This document shows positions 41,039 to 55,000 of a stretch of 64,000 nt of DNA, one piece after another. The notes under the pieces were generated by a model that saw only the letters and a program-made list of their open reading frames with translations, did not search any database and was not told where the DNA came from. Positions within the stretch are counted from its first letter, which is position 1; every line of letters starts with the position of its first letter. The position numbers and the translations under genes were made by a program. The stretch comes from Eriocheir sinensis. Its lineage: Eukaryota > Arthropoda > Malacostraca > Decapoda > Varunidae. Where the stretch lies: the NCBI RefSeq assembly GCF_024679095.1, contig NC_066518.1, positions 4,737,610 through 4,801,609 of the forward strand, given 5' to 3'.

Positions 41039-43426
41039 CTGGTCGGTTAGGCTGACGTCAGCCGATAGTCGGTCTATCGGCATCCTCCCCTCCCCTTCAT
41101 GAGTCATCACCTGGCAAGGGTCTGTGGTCCCTCCTCGGAGAGACATACGCACGACACCGACAGCCTACATATAGCCTGTGTCCCCCACCCTTGAGGTGGC
41201 CGCGATGATAAAAAAAAAAGAAAGAAAAAAAAAAGAAAAGACAACTTATACAAACAAGATGTTCATATACCAATTCACCGCTCGTAAACCAAAGCATTTT
41301 TTGAGATTTCCTTTAGCTCGTAACTCAAAACACTCGTAAACTAAGGCACTTGAAAACCCAGGTTTGAATCTATATATATATTATACTAATTATCTCCATT
41401 CATGAGAAGTTTTTGGTATCTGTAGCTTTTATATTTGTCTTTCATACAAGGCTACCATTACTATTCATTAAAATGTAATATTGACACTAATTAGCAGTAG
41501 GAAAGAAACTGAAGTAACTTTAATTTTTTTCAGAGTTCAAATGTGAATTTAGTTAATAGGTCATGCACACAATAGTTTACCGGTACATCACCAATAGCTC
41601 CAACATTACCTGGATCACTGGCTGGAAGCAGGGGAAGGAATATTACAAAATAGCAGACATATGGCTGTGGGCCAGTAAAAGACTTCATTTAACAACATTT
41701 TTTTTTATCACTGAGATAAGACTTTCTCAAAACATTACTGCTGGTATGTACATGTCATATGATGAAAAATGGGATCATTCTTAAAATTAGCATGTAATTT
41801 TTTACTAAAAGAGATATGTTACACTATTAAGACTGCATTCCAGTAAAAATTTGCACTTTTACACAAGTGATCATGTATAAAAAAAATATGACATGATTCA
41901 TGACTATTCAAGGACTATTTAGTTATATTCAAACGTTTCTCTAGAATATCTTATGAACTGATGCAGCATCAACCTGTTAACGTTTGTTGAAATGCATCCA
42001 AAATATCACTAAAAGATCGATAAAACCAAATTTCTTCAAAGAGATACTGGTCAATAAATAAGCTGCTTATGTAGCTTATGAAGTGAATCAGCCTACTGGC
42101 ATTTGTACTTCAAAAGAGAAACTTTGCTAAGGAATACATAAACACATGACAGACTAGAACATGTGCAACATAGGCAACAACATACAGTGCATTTTCATTA
42201 TCTTGCATATTTCAACACAGAAGAGTTTAGTATTACCTTTTGACTTCTGACTATTTGTGTTCACCATAGTATGAGTGAGGGTGTCGACAGTTATGTAATA
42301 ACTCATGTACAAGAATTAGTGGTTTACATGGAAAACATATTCTAACGAGAAGACAGCAGTGTTGTAACACAATGGCAGTACTCAGTAAGAGGTATAGTAA
42401 TGATTTTCAAGCCTCACCAACAAATGAATAAACAAACAAGCAAGCCAACACACACACACACAGACACACCCACACCCACACACACATATCTACATTTCCA
42501 TAAGCATAAAACAAATCCTGAAAGCAAGAAATATTAATGAAATTGATACAGTTGGCAATGATTTAGACAGCAGTCACTGTGACAAACAAACCCTTCCAAA
42601 AATATGAAACCTCAAATCATGGGGAAAAGAAAAGAGGCTGCAATGAGATTGAGTGGAGCAAATAACTCATCAACCTCTAACTGCAACAAGTGCAAGTGAC
42701 CCTGAAACATGGGGATTAATGTTGCATGTCTCCTTATTATACTGTCTTGTAATGAGGCAACAAAATTACTTATTTGTTCCTACAACACAGGAGGCGGGGC
42801 CAATTTCAACTATTTTTTGCTAAGAACAATCACCAGAATAACTACAAGGGCTTTGGAACTTCTCCCTCTGCCTCTGTAAAAAATGAGGTCAATAATGTAA
42901 AATGATGTGACAAAATTCCATGGGAATTTCATATTTTGTGATCAGTAAATATCACACACACACACACACACACATGCACATGCATCTGCACGCACACACA
43001 CAACAATTTGACTAATGGCACTGAAATACACAAAGACAAAGAAATGCAACATATGAGTAATCATGACTACCTACTGTCTAATAACCTTCACTTATAAAAT
43101 ATCATCTTGCATATCATTATGTCTGTACATATTTACAGCAGGCAGCATTCTAAAGCCATAAATAAATGCAGGAACTTACAATTGCTGTCTCACCCTCATG
43201 GCACTCACATCCCCCCCCCCCCCACACACACACACCACCGCCATGGCAAATATGTGTACTCTTTACACACTGTGTGTAAGTCATTGTACAGTACAAATAA
43301 CTTTCATTTATTGATTCTCTTATATCTGTAATAGTGTAAGGTATCCATTATCCTATACACAGGTAGAAAGGTGATTATTCCTTATAGTACAAGCAAATAC
43401 CAAAATAGAAAAAAAGCCACAAACAT

Positions 43427-43581
<155 letters not shown>

Positions 43582-44648
43582 CACATTTCCAGGTGGTAAG
43601 TTTAGTTGGTTGCTTGTATCTAATCACAGGTAATGTAAAATTTTCATAAAAATATTTCCCTCTCCTCCAAAGGCTTTTATAAATATTAGCAAAATCATGT
43701 GACCTAATATGTACATGTAGAAAAGTTTACATTCTGCATTTTGAATAAAGGCAAAGTCCACATTACAGTACTAATGCAATAAAATAAATAAAAACATACA
43801 TGTTTTCCAACTATGCCAAGTTATGTTTGGCTGACATAATAAATTTAAAGCAGTCAAATGATTTGATATTAATGTTAAAGAACAGACAGACACTCCTATT
43901 CCTGAAAAAAACATAGACAATATAAATTACTTTCAGTAAGATATACCTAATAAAACCAAGAATGGACATGAATAAAAAAAAAAAAAAAGTAAATAAATAA
44001 AATAAAATAAGGAGTATATTCTTTTGCCTGCTTTTATTTTCATGGAAATCAACTGGTAATCATTTGTGAAGTGAATCATGCATACATTACCCAATGGTAT
44101 ACCATACTATGTATTTTACTCACTTATAAACTCCTTCCCTGGTTACTTTCAATGTCTAAAGTCACAGGGTGGGCACGAGTGCAACAAACAAGTCACCCAT
44201 GTTAAGCCCTGCATGCCAGACACATTAATACAAAATCAATCTCCAGACTGTGATGTTAAATAGCGTTCAAGCAGTACATGCGGGGTTGTATTGTTGTATA
44301 TTTTGTGCATAAAAGATCATCATTTAAATTACCAATTTTGGAATAATTCTACATTTCTGGTCAAAACTGAGTGCTGTATATTTTGAGCTGTAAGTGTTCT
44401 AAAGATTCCCATAACATGAAAAAAGTGGTTAATTATGATTAATGCTATAAGCAGCAGTAACCATACTTTTTGAGTGAAAATAATGTATATGCTACTTAAA
44501 AAAAAACCCATTTTGTCAGCACCATTAATATGTAACATCCAAGCTGTGAATGTCTACATTGTAGCAATAAAAAAAATTGTAAAAACAAATCGTCACATGC
44601 TGGAATTTAAAGTAGTTAAAATTACAATTTAGTCCCAAAACTTAACAG

Positions 44649-44826
<178 letters not shown>

Positions 44827-46807
44827 CACACACACAACCATAGTTACTACACATTTATTCATTTGTCCACTTATTTCTTAACTCTGTTGCATTACTCAGG
44901 CTTTGCAGGTGCCTTCCTCCCCAACGTGTGCTGGGCCCTCGCCTGCACAGTGGCACCCTGTGTTAACTTGAGCATCACTATTTATCTGCTTCCCATGACT
45001 AAGGGTTAGAAAATACACTCCTCTCAAAAAATGGGTAAAAGACATGGTTAGCATTAAATATTACATTATATTTCTTTAAAAAAACTAACATTTCTACAGA
45101 CTTTGGCACAGGAAACTTTACATATATACATTTATACATTTAAAAAAAATATTATATAACCAAAAAGTTTAATAAAATTCAAAATTAGGATGACAAGAAA
45201 CAAGTAAGAAAGGTATTAAATCAATAAAATAAATTAATTGATTGCCACGACATTCAGATTTTACAATTTCTGTTGCCGGTGTTGTTTCAAAGGTACAGTA
45301 CTTATATTTTAGATCCAATATGCAAAACCACATGTATGTTCTTAGTGTCATTGTGTTTTGCTTATTTTTCTTTTAAAGATTGGACTTGTTTGATCTAATA
45401 TTTAAAGCTGTACACCAGTATCATACTAAGCTGTTTCCCATATATTTAGTATTTACTTTTGTGTTGACAATACACATTCAGCACTGGCAATTCTACTTTG
45501 TTATCTTTTCATCTCCGATTTAATTTTTGTACTCATACACTATAAAACTTTGGTGTTCTATACAAGGGCTGAATGGTATTATTTTCTCTAAACATTTCCC
45601 TGATTTAAATCAACCACTGCCCTCACAGAACTGTAAGTATGAAGCAAATTATTATGGTATAGTATGCTTCATCTGGCATTTGATTTGTAAGTGTGAAAGA
45701 CCACCATCAATATAACTGTTGTCTGTACTTGCTTCTGCCTAAAAACCATTACAGTATTAATGAAGAAAAGTAATGAGATTCAAGAAGAGCACAACACTTG
45801 TTTCCCAGGTATATGACTTTACTAATGAAAACTTTGGCACAAGTTGCATCAATAAATAAGCAAATAAAACTTTCATTATTCTTAATTCTTATAACAACCT
45901 GGAGCAGTAGAGATTTCCAATCATATACATATGCCACCTAAGAATCAATATTTTTTATAATTCAATATTGTCATAAGAAACATTTTTTAGTCTATAAACT
46001 ATTGCCTTAAATATTTTCAGTTTCATAAAGTATAAACACCATATTTCAGAAGGAAAAAATCTAAAGTATATTAAAGCTGTCCTTCCTTTAATTTCCAGTA
46101 TTTACTTGAACTACTTTCCATAACCCTCCATATCAGTTGCAAAAAAAAAAAAAATAAAAAAAAATAATAAAAAAAAAAAAAAAAAATATCATACCCTTTG
46201 ACATGTTGAACGAAGTCCAATGTTCACAAACATTTAATAGAAATTTAACATAAACAGTGAACTGTGTTTGAAGTTTGAGGTATTACATATCTCTAGATTA
46301 CATAATGAACAAAATATATGCAGCTATTTTATTTCATTTTCCTAATTTGCCTGTGTAATGAGCAGCTAGTACTGTTCCCCTACAGGACACAAAATATTTC
46401 AAGCTTTCTCCACTTATCTCTATGTTTATCTATGCACTTTGAGGAATGTTCAAATTAAGTTTTTCCTTGCTCTTGATATGGCCCATCTTGATTCTTATGC
46501 TGATTTATGCCATTCTGTTGCTGCACATCCATTTACTTCTATCTGGGGTGGTCATTACTAATGACAGGAAAGGTGTAGACATGTCCTGATTCTCCAAATT
46601 TATACTATAGCAAAAGAAACAATGCATCCTATGTTTTCAAATCTTTGACAAGTCATAATTAAAATTTCCTCACAACCTTGCCAGCCTAAAGAATACCAAT
46701 CACTTATTTGTCTTTCAACATCCCATGAACTCAACTACCTAAGTTTTAATGTGGTGGATATGCTTAATAAGTTGAGTTCACTTGTCAGTCAACATTTTCC
46801 GACTGAT

Positions 46808-47508
46808 ATGGGTCTGGATTCACTAAACAAGTTTGTATGAACCAATCATTCAAGGTGGGAAATGTAGTGCCTGTATGACCTTCCACAGCTGCAGTTCATT
46901 AACTCCTCATAAGTTGTCACCTCTCCCATAAAATCTCGGTTCCAAAGGTGATGTCATCGTTCTCTGAGCCAATCATCAAATTTGATACATTAAGCCCTAA
47001 AAGGCCCAAGCCAATCTCTCTCTCTCTCCACATTGACGTGTTTTTATCTGTAAATTGTAAATCAGGTATACGTTACTACAAAATAACCAAGCTATCAGTC
47101 AGTAAAGCTTAGGAAAATATTTTAACCCAGTAGCAGCGACAGGCCAAATTTGTGGCTGGACCGTGTAGCAGCGACAGGCCAAACTTGTGCCCCCCAAAAT
47201 AGATGATGAATAAACTGATCACAAATGCTTTGATATATATTATGAAATGGTTTGTGAGTGATGATTTTTTCTCATTTGTCTCGTTTAGAGGGACCATTAA
47301 GAAACGTGATCCCCGCTGCTACCGGGTTAACCGAGGGCTGTGTGGTGACTAAGCATGCCTTTATTTCTGCGCCGAATACTGGTGTGGCAGTACTCGAGTC
47401 ACCATAGGCTGCAAAGGAAATATGAACCTTGTAAACCTTTAGTGAATAGCCACTCAGAGGGGTTACAGTCACCGTAAGCACCAAAACTCTTTAGTGAATC
47501 CAACCCAT
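46808..47508. mobile_element. TIR element with a nested TTAA element
   Basis: The left end ATGGGTCTGGATTCACTAAA and the reverse of the right end ATGGGTTGGATTCACTAAAG agree. About 700 bp including the 201-bp element at 47126-47326. The ends recall the GGATTCATCAA termini at 3581. Confidence 0.65.
47126..47326. mobile_element. 201-bp piggyBac-like MITE with TTAA target duplication
   Basis: TTAA on both sides (47122-47125, 47327-47330). The termini CCCAGTAGCAGCGACAGG and CCCGGTAGCAGCGGGG (reversed) match at most positions. The GTAGCAGCGACAGGCCAAA block is repeated internally near 47166. Confidence 0.75.
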
Positions 47509-48827
47509 CTCAATATTGGAGACTATTTTGTCAAAACTAATGATAGAATCTAGTAAAACAATCTGAAATAATCTATGATGATTTAGCAGCTGTCTCATTA
47601 GTTTCTAGATAATGGCAATCACTAGTTTCTAAACAAAGGGTCCTCTCTTAGACATAACACCTTGATAAAATGTTTTCAGTAATGTTTGTGTGTGTGTGTG
47701 TGTGTGTGTGTAGATCCACCTTTTTTCATCTTAAATAGAAAGACTTTAGTGGTAAAGTTTCTGCTGCTGATGTTGCAATACTACAAAAGTTGCATTACTT
47801 ATATGAATTTGTGCTATTGGAAAATGGTGACAACACAGCTTGGATGTTGTTATTTCAATAAGTTTGGGACTCGTGGTCATAAGGTTTCTGCAAATCTACA
47901 AATAAATACAAATCACACAGTTGTCATCACAAGACTTTTGATCTTTTTCAAAGACTCCAACAATTAAAAAGTATACATTTTGCAAACCTTCAATTAAATC
48001 TGCAGATTGCACCAAGCAATGTAAAAAAAAAAATGTATATACACATGCATTGGTTAAAATCATCCTATTTGCTTCATAGTATTGCTTGTCAAATATATCC
48101 TCAATAAACATTTTCATAAAAAAAAAGAAAGGTAGTTTTGGGGTGAGTCTTTGGTAAAATTCAGATGGTCATACAGTGAAGAGCACCAGTTGAAGCCAGT
48201 TTGCTTCTCTTTGTTTGCCTTACATATAAGTCTCTTAACATTACAACTCCACTCATTCATTGATTTCTGCACTATAGTTCACTTTAAAACATGCACATGA
48301 AAAAATATATTTCATTAGCATCATGTCATCAATGCCATACATCACATTCATCAGAGTTGTTAATGGAAACAGCTGTTGAATCTCTTCAATTTTATATAAA
48401 TATACTGTAGATGCAGAATATACTGTATATGTAGAAGGTTTTATATATGTATGTGTATTCTGGTGTGTGTTCAGATTTACGACTAGAATAAATAACTTTT
48501 GTCATCCGTAGTGTGCCTTACCGCCAAAGAAGGAACAATGTAAAGCTTAGAATTTTACAACTGACTGCCCCAACCTCAGAACAACAGATTTGTTCAAAAT
48601 AAGGTACAGCAATCATTAAATAATTTTTCCATGACTAGTATCCAGGTAACACATCATCAAAATAACCATCATTGTTTAAATGTTTGATGTAAACTGCAAT
48701 GCCCTTAAACAAAAACATTACCCTCCAAAGGATCCTTTCTGTGAATCAGTCACTCAGAAATTTCAACACATTGACAGCAACATAAATTATGAATGAGAAA
48801 GATCATCTATCAATGCAAAGAAAACTC

Positions 48828-50968
48828 CTAAGGCCACAAGTCTGACATTTTGCACTTATCCGGGTGCATTCTTTTCATGTGGTTCTGGAGCAGGAATTTC
48901 CGAGTGAATGCCGTGGGGCAAACCTTGCACTGGAATGGCTTCTCCCCAGTGTGGAGGATGACATGACGCTTCAAGTCCGTTGACCACCCAAACCTTCTGT
49001 TACAGTAGCAACACACATACTTCCTGGCCTCATACTTCACAATGTCTAAACCCTGGTTGGTCTTTCCCTTTGGTTTACCTACTATTTTTCTGATTGTGAC
49101 CTTGTCTTCTGATGAAGCCACCGAGTCTGTACTGAACTGTTCTGCCTGAATGGAGCTGTTTGAAGCCTCCAGGTTCTCATCCTCCATAGTCACAGCACAC
49201 AGGCTCAGGGGGTCCATGACATCCTCCTCACCTTCTCTTTCGTCATCAATCACCATTCCTTCCTCATCGTCATCATCTAAGTCATCTATTTCTTCATCTT
49301 CATCTGTTCCATGCTCCCTTAGATTCCCATTCTCACTGATGGCAGTATTTTCATTTCCATTTGAGAGTGTTAATGGCACTTCAAGGCCATTCATCCCAAT
49401 GGATTGATCTGCAGTGATGCCTAGCTTTGCTGTGCTGTCCCCACTACTCCCACCTTTCACATCTTTGGGTTGCAGAAGGTAGAGCTTCACAACCTGTGAG
49501 GCAGCAGAGCTCTTAGTAGATGTATGAGTATTGGGGTTAGGTGGCACATTCTTGAAGAGGGAGCCTTTCTTGTTTACATCTATCTGTGGCACAATGGTGA
49601 GGATGTCTGGGTTTTTAAGGCCCTCTTTCTTGGAGTTGGCCAGCTTGCTCCCTTCCACCTGTGGCAGAATGGTAAGATTGTTGGCGGTAGTGAGTTGAGT
49701 GGTTACTGGCCGGATGGTTGTAGTGGAAGTGGTGGTACTGGTGCTACTATCAAGAGAACTGGGCAATGAAGAGACAATACGTAGAGCTAAGTTGGAATTG
49801 ATCATTACTAGGCCATCTTTCTCCAGGATGCCATCCATTGATGTTGAAGCTGGCTTCACTGGCACTGGAGGGGGAGCCACCATCCTGATTGGAGGAGGGA
49901 CTGTCTTGGATCTTGAAGAAAAGTTTTGACCAACAGCAGTGAGATTATCAACAGGAATTAAGGCAATGTGACTAGTAGCCGACGAGGGCTTTGTGGTGGT
50001 GGACGCAACTGGATGTACAGCAGCAGGGGTACCAGAAACCAAAGGCTGAATCTGTAGTGCTGACTGTGAAGATGATACCAAAGGCTGGATTTGGAGACCT
50101 GACTGTGATGAGGACACTAGGGGTTGGATCTGTAATGGCGACTGGGATGTTGAAACAAGAGGTTGTATTTGGAGAGCTGACTGTGATGATGACACTAGAG
50201 GTTGGATTTGGATTGCTGGCTGAGATGTTGAAAGGAGTGGCTGAATTTGGACTGCAGATTGTGAAGATGTCATAAGCGGTTTGATTTGTACTGCGGAGTG
50301 TGCTGACACTGGTGCTAGGGCCTTGACATGAACCTGTGAGGCTGAATTGTCTCCCCTGATGGTGATCTTTGGGACAGTGTGTTGGGGTTTAACTGTCACA
50401 ACATCTGCTGACTTGCTACTCTGTGCCTGTATCGTCAACTGCGGTGTAGGGGAGCTAGAAGACCTCATTTTGGTCAGGTGGGGAGTGGCAGGTGTACCAC
50501 TACTCTGACTCTCACTGTTCATTATCTTGGGCAGAATATTAATGAACTTGTCTTTCTTGAATATGGAAGATAACTGAGACTTCGGCTTTAGCCTTGGGAT
50601 GGGGACCTTGAGAATAACATCTCCATTGGTCCCCATACCATCATCTGCCCTGAGAATCTGAGTAGTCATTGTCAGATCCTGTTTGTTAGTTGTTTCCCCT
50701 TTCCCGTCTGATTCAGGAGAAAGCGACACTGCTAATGACATTTCGTTAGAAGCAATAATCTTTTCTGTGCTTCTCTCTCCATCTGTAGCTTGAGAGATAA
50801 ACAGGGATACAGTTGGCTTGTCCCAGGGAACTATCAAGTCCTGCAACAAAATTGGAGGCAGGCAGTTTTCACGAGATCTTGCTCCGTGAGTCCCAAAGTG
50901 CCACAGAAGGGAACGTACAGTGCAAAATTGCATAGGACACTCCGGGCACTTGAGGGGAGTTTTGATGG
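48828..50968 (-). CDS. Zinc-finger gene last exon (all three C2H2 fingers)
   Basis: 2141-nt terminal exon after a T7-ACAG acceptor. The open frame continues upstream to 51149, but those residues translate a (GA)n tract and lie in the intron. The exon holds finger 1 at its start (C-x2-C-x12-H-x3-H), seven 13-residue repeats of the type QIQPLVSSSQSAL, the acidic block, finger 2 (CCYCNRRFGW, H-x3-H) and finger 3 (CKVCPTAF, H-x4-H). It ends MSDLWP, TAG at 48830-48828. Confidence 0.88.
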
Positions 50969-51000
50969 CTGTAAAAAAATCAAACTTTGTTAAAAAGATG

Positions 51001-51042
<42 letters not shown>

Positions 51043-52052
51043 GTTAAAAACCCAACACAATATATGCCCCATTCATATATAAACATTTCCAAAAGTGCTA
51101 CTATTGTTTCAGTGTCAATATCAAATTTTAATGAATGCAACTGCAACATATGAGGATGGTTTTGGATAAATTTATATTCCTTTCTAGATACAATTTTCCA
51201 TTATGTTCAGTTATAACCATTTTAAAATAAAACTATTGATGTAGTCACCCCTCACTTACATTTTTAGAGATATGAAGCTCTTTTTTGAAATGGAAAATGA
51301 AAGAGTGTGATCTCATGTCCCAAACAGGTTCCAACAAGGCTGGCATGCCACTTCAAAACCTACCTGGAGGACGTGAACTTATTTTGATCAGGGGAGGAAT
51401 TTGCTTCTTGAGTTTGGCGGGTGTGGGTGGGGGGGACGGGGAGGTTGTGTGCCGGTCTACCTCACTTTCACACCTTATCACCTTACACAGCTCAGGTAAT
51501 TTGGTGGAGTTCATGATGGAGAGTGAATTTTGGTGGTTGTCCTCTTTGCTTTCACCTTCTGCTGGGGAGAAAACAGTTTTATATCATGCTTGTTCCACTG
51601 CCCTAAAAAGATTAAATATAAGTTACAACAGAGTGCAAGTGTGTGTGTATTTACTTAGTTACTACATTTACCTAGTTGTGGTATATAGGAGAGGAGCTAC
51701 ACTTGTGCTGTACTGCCTCTATATCTACTATAATCTAACTTGGCCTTAAATTCATGAACTGACTTTGAGTGGACCACATCTTTTTCATGGCCATTCCAGG
51801 CCTTCACCACTCTTTGAGGAAAGCGTTTTTTCTTTATTTCTCTTTTACAGGCTTCCTTTTTCATCTTCCTTCCATGACCTCTTGATTCTCTTGTATCCCC
51901 TTTTATTAAATCTTCTTTGCTCACTTTTTCCATCCCACTCAGTACCCTAAATACCGCAATCAGATCCCTTCTCTACCTCCTCTGTTCAAGTGTCGGTAGG
52001 TTGAGCTGCTTCAATCTCTCTTCTTATGTTAAATCTCTGTCCTGGAACCAGC

Positions 52053-52085
<33 letters not shown>

Positions 52086-55000
52086 TTACCTAGTTGTATT
52101 TACCTAGTTGTGAAATACAGGAAAAGAGCCGTACTAGGCTCGTGCTGTTCCGTTGCCATAATGCTTATTATCCAGTTTGGCTTTAAATTCATGAATCGTT
52201 TTTGCACGTGTGTGTGTGTGCATAGGTGGGTGGGTGAGCTATGCTCCTCATGACAAATGGATCATTCATAGACATTTTAAGGAAACTGAGAAGTGGAGAT
52301 CAATGCCTCTTGCAGACTCCTTACATTCTTATGAATCATTATAACGGATAAGGAAAACTGCAAATAGATAGAACAATGTAAAGTAGATGATATAATAAAG
52401 GCAATAAAAACAACTGATGCTGGTCAGAATTAATAGTGTAGGAAAGAAAATAAAGGATGGACAAGAAGAATGGAACTAGGAAACAACTGATATAAAAGAC
52501 CCAAAAGAAAGTTACACACGAGACGGTGATGAAATTAAAGAGTATATGGAAAGCTTAGTAAAAACTGGAAACTAGAGCCACAAGATAGAAACAAAGGGTA
52601 ACATTTGGGAGAGGCATACAGACTACGGTGGAAGGAAATGAGTGGTGACGATGATTTCATGGTTTATATTTTTTCAATCAAAGATAACAAGAAAAATCTC
52701 AGCCAATCAGCAAAGACTCAAGGAAAGGGGCAGAGCTGAGGGTGCTTTGGCTGCCAGTATCTATAGTTCTAATGATATCTCTTTCAGGGCATTGGGGTAT
52801 GACCTAGCAGAGTACAGGTAACTCTCGATTTATGCGAGTATTGTGTCCTTGAAGAGGTCGCGTAAATCAAACAAGAGGTAGGTTTCTATCGAAAAATAAA
52901 TATTCGCTTCATTCAGTGGAAAGAGAGAGAGAGAGAGAGAATAACCATATCACCGAGATATCCACTCAGGCACTCAGTCTCAGCCTCACTCGCGTGAGGA
53001 AGAAATGAGGGACACCATGAGCGACTGGCTAGTATTGGTACCGGTACCGAGCAGTCTGGTACCGGTACCGTACCGTATAGCTGGTACCGTTAGTACCAGT
53101 ACTGGTACCAATACCTGCCCACCCCTATTGTTGAGTAGCGTGGCAGTGTGGGTACTGTATTGTTGTTCAAGTGGCGCGTGGGAAGAACTGAGCTCAGCTG
53201 TGTGGCCGCGGCACTGTGTGAGTCCAGTTGCGTGAGACATCCATAAAATAGCGCATATAAGTGAAAAAAAACATGTAAATTAAACATTCATTTGGATTTT
53301 GGACCCCGCGTTATTTAAAAACGCGTAAACCAAATACGCGTAAATCGAGAGTTACCTGTATAGTCTTTATAACAGCACAGTGAATCAAATGCTTCATTAC
53401 CTTGTCCTTTGAGTTCACTATCTTCCTCGGACTCAGTGTTGGTCTCTTCATCCACACCTTCATCCTCCTCCTCCTTGATGACCAGCTCTCCCTCTTCATC
53501 CTCATCATCATCCACTTCATTTTCAGCCTTCTCTGTCACCATAGCTGGAATGAGGTCTCTAGGCATCATGGCTCTGATAGGTAGTTTTTTTCATACTTAT
53601 TACAATACTTTGGATAGGAACATGGGAATAAGCATACCCTAATAAGTTCAATAAAACACACAGACACTACAGAAATACACACAATGCTACCTAAATTGAC
53701 CCCTAGTGTCACCCCCCCCAAAAAAAAGTTTTTGGTGGTCTTGGCCATTTTTTTGTGTGTATGAGGGGGGGGGGGGGGTCATAAACTGTTAGTAACCTAA
53801 AAGTAAGGAAAATGACACTTTTTAAGTTGACACCTGCTTTAAACATTTTCTTTTTTGACCTCTATCCTTCCTTATTAAAATTATAGCATACTGTGGACAG
53901 TGTATAGCAGACACACCTCAAAATATGGCTGAAGTGCCATAACAATGGCAGACAGCACACCCCTGGTGTATAGTTTGGAGAACGTCAGCTGAGCTGACAA
54001 CACCACAGAGCCAACGTTTCCAAGTACTGTACAAAGTTCTTTGTACTCACTAACAAAATGAAAATAATTCATAAAAAAACATAGGTACAGCTTTTTTGTG
54101 GAAGTGAAAGAGAGAAAACAAGAGAAAGATGTAAAGGAGCACGTGATATGGGAGGTCAACTGGAAGCATGGCAGAAGGGTGAATGGGGGGTGCTATGTCA
54201 CCGTTGCCACTTCGAGATTGGACAGACATTGCCATTACTACTACTACTACCACAATAATAATAGTAATTATGATAATAATAATACACATCAGTATGAGCA
54301 AAAATGCCCAGACAGTCTGCACGGTGAGCATCAGACCCACCCGGACTGTTAGGGTTAAAAAGGTCCTAGTGATAGCAAATTAGATAATCTTCTAACTGAA
54401 GGAATATATTTTTGCTACTCACCTCTTGAGCTGACATCCAATTCCATCACTTCCTTCTTCTCTTCCCGCCCTGCCTGCACACCTGGGGACACAGAGTGGA
54501 TGGTGAGTGTCTCCGTGCCCTCTGCTTCACCACAGCCGGAGTCGAGCAACTGTGCCAGGGCCACACTCAAGGAGACATGTCCCTCCTCCTCCTCCAACAC
54601 CTCTTCTGCTCCACCTTTACTGTTCTCACTGATGGCTTGATCAGTCATTGGCCCATCAGAATTCTGGGCAGCAAAGTCTGAGGTTGTGACACTTTCATTT
54701 TCAGTCTGATCATTATCTTCCAGAGTGTTTGCATTATCCTCCTCTCCTAGGTGTTCCGTGGATTCCTCTATACTGTACACCTCACTCCCATCTTTGGTCA
54801 CTTCTGAATTTTTGCTTGAACACTCTAATCTGATATCAAGCTGAGCCTCACTGAAGTCCATGGTGTGTTGGTCCCCTTCTCCTATAATCACCTCCTCCTT
54901 CTTCCTTTCCCATTCATGATGCTGCTCCCTAAATGCCTCATCACTCCCAACATCTCCTGGTTCCACTTCTAAGGCTGCATTTTCTGTCTCAGCCTCTTCA

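Larger units (their letters stand above)
38960..41360. mobile_element. Possible mariner-like element carrying nested insertions
   Basis: The left end after TA reads CAGTCATACCTTGGTTTACG; near the right end the reverse strand has CCTTAGTTTACGAGTGTTTTG. ACTCGTAAACTAA motifs occur at both ends. The interior contains a TTAA element and a SINE. Exact right boundary uncertain. Confidence 0.45.

Noticed and set aside
50969..51149. N-terminal 60 residues of the raw 773-codon frame
   Set aside because: They translate a (GA)n tract and AT-rich intron; a clear T7-ACAG acceptor at 50968 begins the true exon.
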